Positions 63,373-64,000 of a stretch of 64,000 bases of DNA are shown piece after piece. The position numbers were made by a program, and so were the translations under genes. Numbering within the stretch: position 1 is the first letter of the stretch; each line of letters begins with the position of its first letter. Under the pieces are notes generated by a model that saw only the letters and a program-made list of their open reading frames with translations, did no database searches and was not told the origin of the DNA. Origin of the DNA: Xanthobacteraceae bacterium (GTDB taxonomy: Bacteria > Pseudomonadota > Alphaproteobacteria > Rhizobiales > Xanthobacteraceae); the NCBI GenBank assembly GCA_024508855.1, contig JANINJ010000082.1:1-64000 (forward strand), in the 5' to 3' direction.

Positions 63373-64000
63373 CGCTGGATGTAATCGCGGGTGATCGGGA
63401 CGATACCCTGCCGCTTGGTGATCTGAATCTGGAAATTCATCACCGCCTGCTTGCGGAACGACATTTCCGACGCCGCCAGATAGAACTCCCACATGCGAAC
63501 GAAACGCTCGTCATAGAGCGCGGCAGCTTCCTCGCGCCGCGCCATGAAGCGCTCGCGCCAGGCCTTCAGGGTCTCTGCGTAGTGCAGGCGGAGGATTTCG
63601 ATATCGCAAACCAGCAGGCCGGCCCGTTCGATGGATGGCAGCACTTCGGAGAGGGCCGGGATGTAGCCGCCGGGGAAGATGTACTTGGCGATCCATGGAT
63701 TGGTGATGCCCGGCCCTTCGGAGCGGCCGATCGAATGCAGCATCATCACGCCATCGTCCGTCAGGAGTTCGGCGCAACGCTTGAAAAAGGTATCGTAGTG
63801 GTCGACGCCGACGTGCTCGAACATGCCGACCGAGATGATGCGCTCGAACGGGCCGGGGACGTCGCGATAATCCTGAAGCAGGAATGCGGGAGCAGGCTTG
63901 GCGTTCGACTCGGCTGCGCGCGCCCGCGACACTTCGAACTGCTCTTGCGACAGGGTGATGCCAGTGACGTTGGCTCCGGCGATCTCCGCAAGATAAAGTC
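63306..64000 (-). CDS. cfa: Cyclopropane-fatty-acyl-phospholipid synthase, 5' part outside the window
   Basis: SAM-dependent enzyme that adds a methylene bridge across double bonds of membrane phospholipid acyl chains. About 231 C-terminal residues are present. The frame is open at the right edge (LYLAEIAGANVTGITLSQEQ). Family markers are ISVGMFEHVGVDHYDTFFKR, NPWIAKYIFPGGYIPALSEV and LHYAETLKAWRERF, and it ends AKLRGLERGNQPRLQ. Full-length enzymes have about 400 residues, so the SAM motif I and N-terminal domain lie beyond 64000. Confidence 0.9.
   Translation of the reverse strand, partial: LYLAEIAGANVTGITLSQEQFEVSRARAAESNAKPAPAFLLQDYRDVPGPFERIISVGMFEHVGVDHYDTFFKRCAELLTDDGVMMLHSIGRSEGPGITNPWIAKYIFPGGYIPALSEVLPSIERAGLLVCDIEILRLHYAETLKAWRERFMARREEAAALYDERFVRMWEFYLAASEMSFRKQAVMNFQIQITKRQGIVPITRDYIQRQEAKLRGLERGNQPRLQIAGE

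Overview
The window is GC-rich chromosomal DNA from an alphaproteobacterium. Gene content and order point to the Bradyrhizobium / Rhodopseudomonas / Afipia group (Nitrobacteraceae). The pointers are the block purF-cvpA-radA-alr-dnaB, a YfgM-like gene next to der, ppx/gppA next to rlmE, Liv-type ABC transporters, a CoxL-like molybdoenzyme, and nnrU next to panB. The family placement is inference from gene content; no rRNA or tRNA is present to confirm it. It reads mostly as core genome. I saw no phage, insertion sequence or CRISPR array.

Layout. 1-4.9 kb: a CoA-ester catabolic run (3-hydroxyisobutyryl-CoA hydrolase, mmsB, an acyl-CoA synthetase, a MaoC hydratase, an SDR), consistent with valine or branched-acyl degradation. 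4.9-13 kb: a flavoprotein, a D-amino-acid PLP enzyme, an Uup-type ABC-F ATPase, a UPF0178 protein, a double hot-dog protein, and a solitary CoxL-type molybdenum hydroxylase subunit with the form II active-site loop. 13-25 kb: ppx/gppA, rlmE, an MFS pump, guaB, rsmB and guaA (GMP synthesis and rRNA methylation) with redox and hypothetical genes between them. 25-29 kb: two divergent regulator/target pairs (TetR/DinB and an MmyB-like regulator/SDR), then a GST and an ArsC-like protein.

29.3-34 kb: a complete Liv-type ABC importer operon (two ATPases, binding protein, two permeases). 34.2-36 kb: a DUF47 protein with a PiT phosphate transporter. 35.9-36.3 kb: a SugE/Gdx guanidinium exporter gene preceded by a guanidine-II (mini-ykkC) riboswitch, read directly as two hairpins with ACGA and ACGG loops. 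36.4-38.1 kb: prfC. 38.4-39.2 kb: the only long stretch without a credible gene; it is rich in hairpins. 39.2-49.5 kb: small hypothetical and secreted proteins, a methyltransferase, nnrU-panB, yfgM-like / short lipoprotein / der / MFS, and a secreted protein with two Spy-like modules. 49.5-54.6 kb: an orphan second copy of the Liv-type binding protein, DUF2147, a secreted NHL propeller, an SDR, a GNAT and a methyltransferase. 54.6-62.6 kb: purF, cvpA, radA, a TauE/SafE permease, a GFA protein, alr and dnaB. The window ends inside a cyclopropane-fatty-acid synthase gene.

I found no clearly new multi-gene system. The items most worth a second look are the guanidine-II riboswitch with sugE, the hairpin-rich region at 38.4-39.2 kb, the solitary CoxL form II gene, the lipoprotein at the locus where bamB is often found, and the palindrome between the MmyB-like regulator and its divergent SDR gene.
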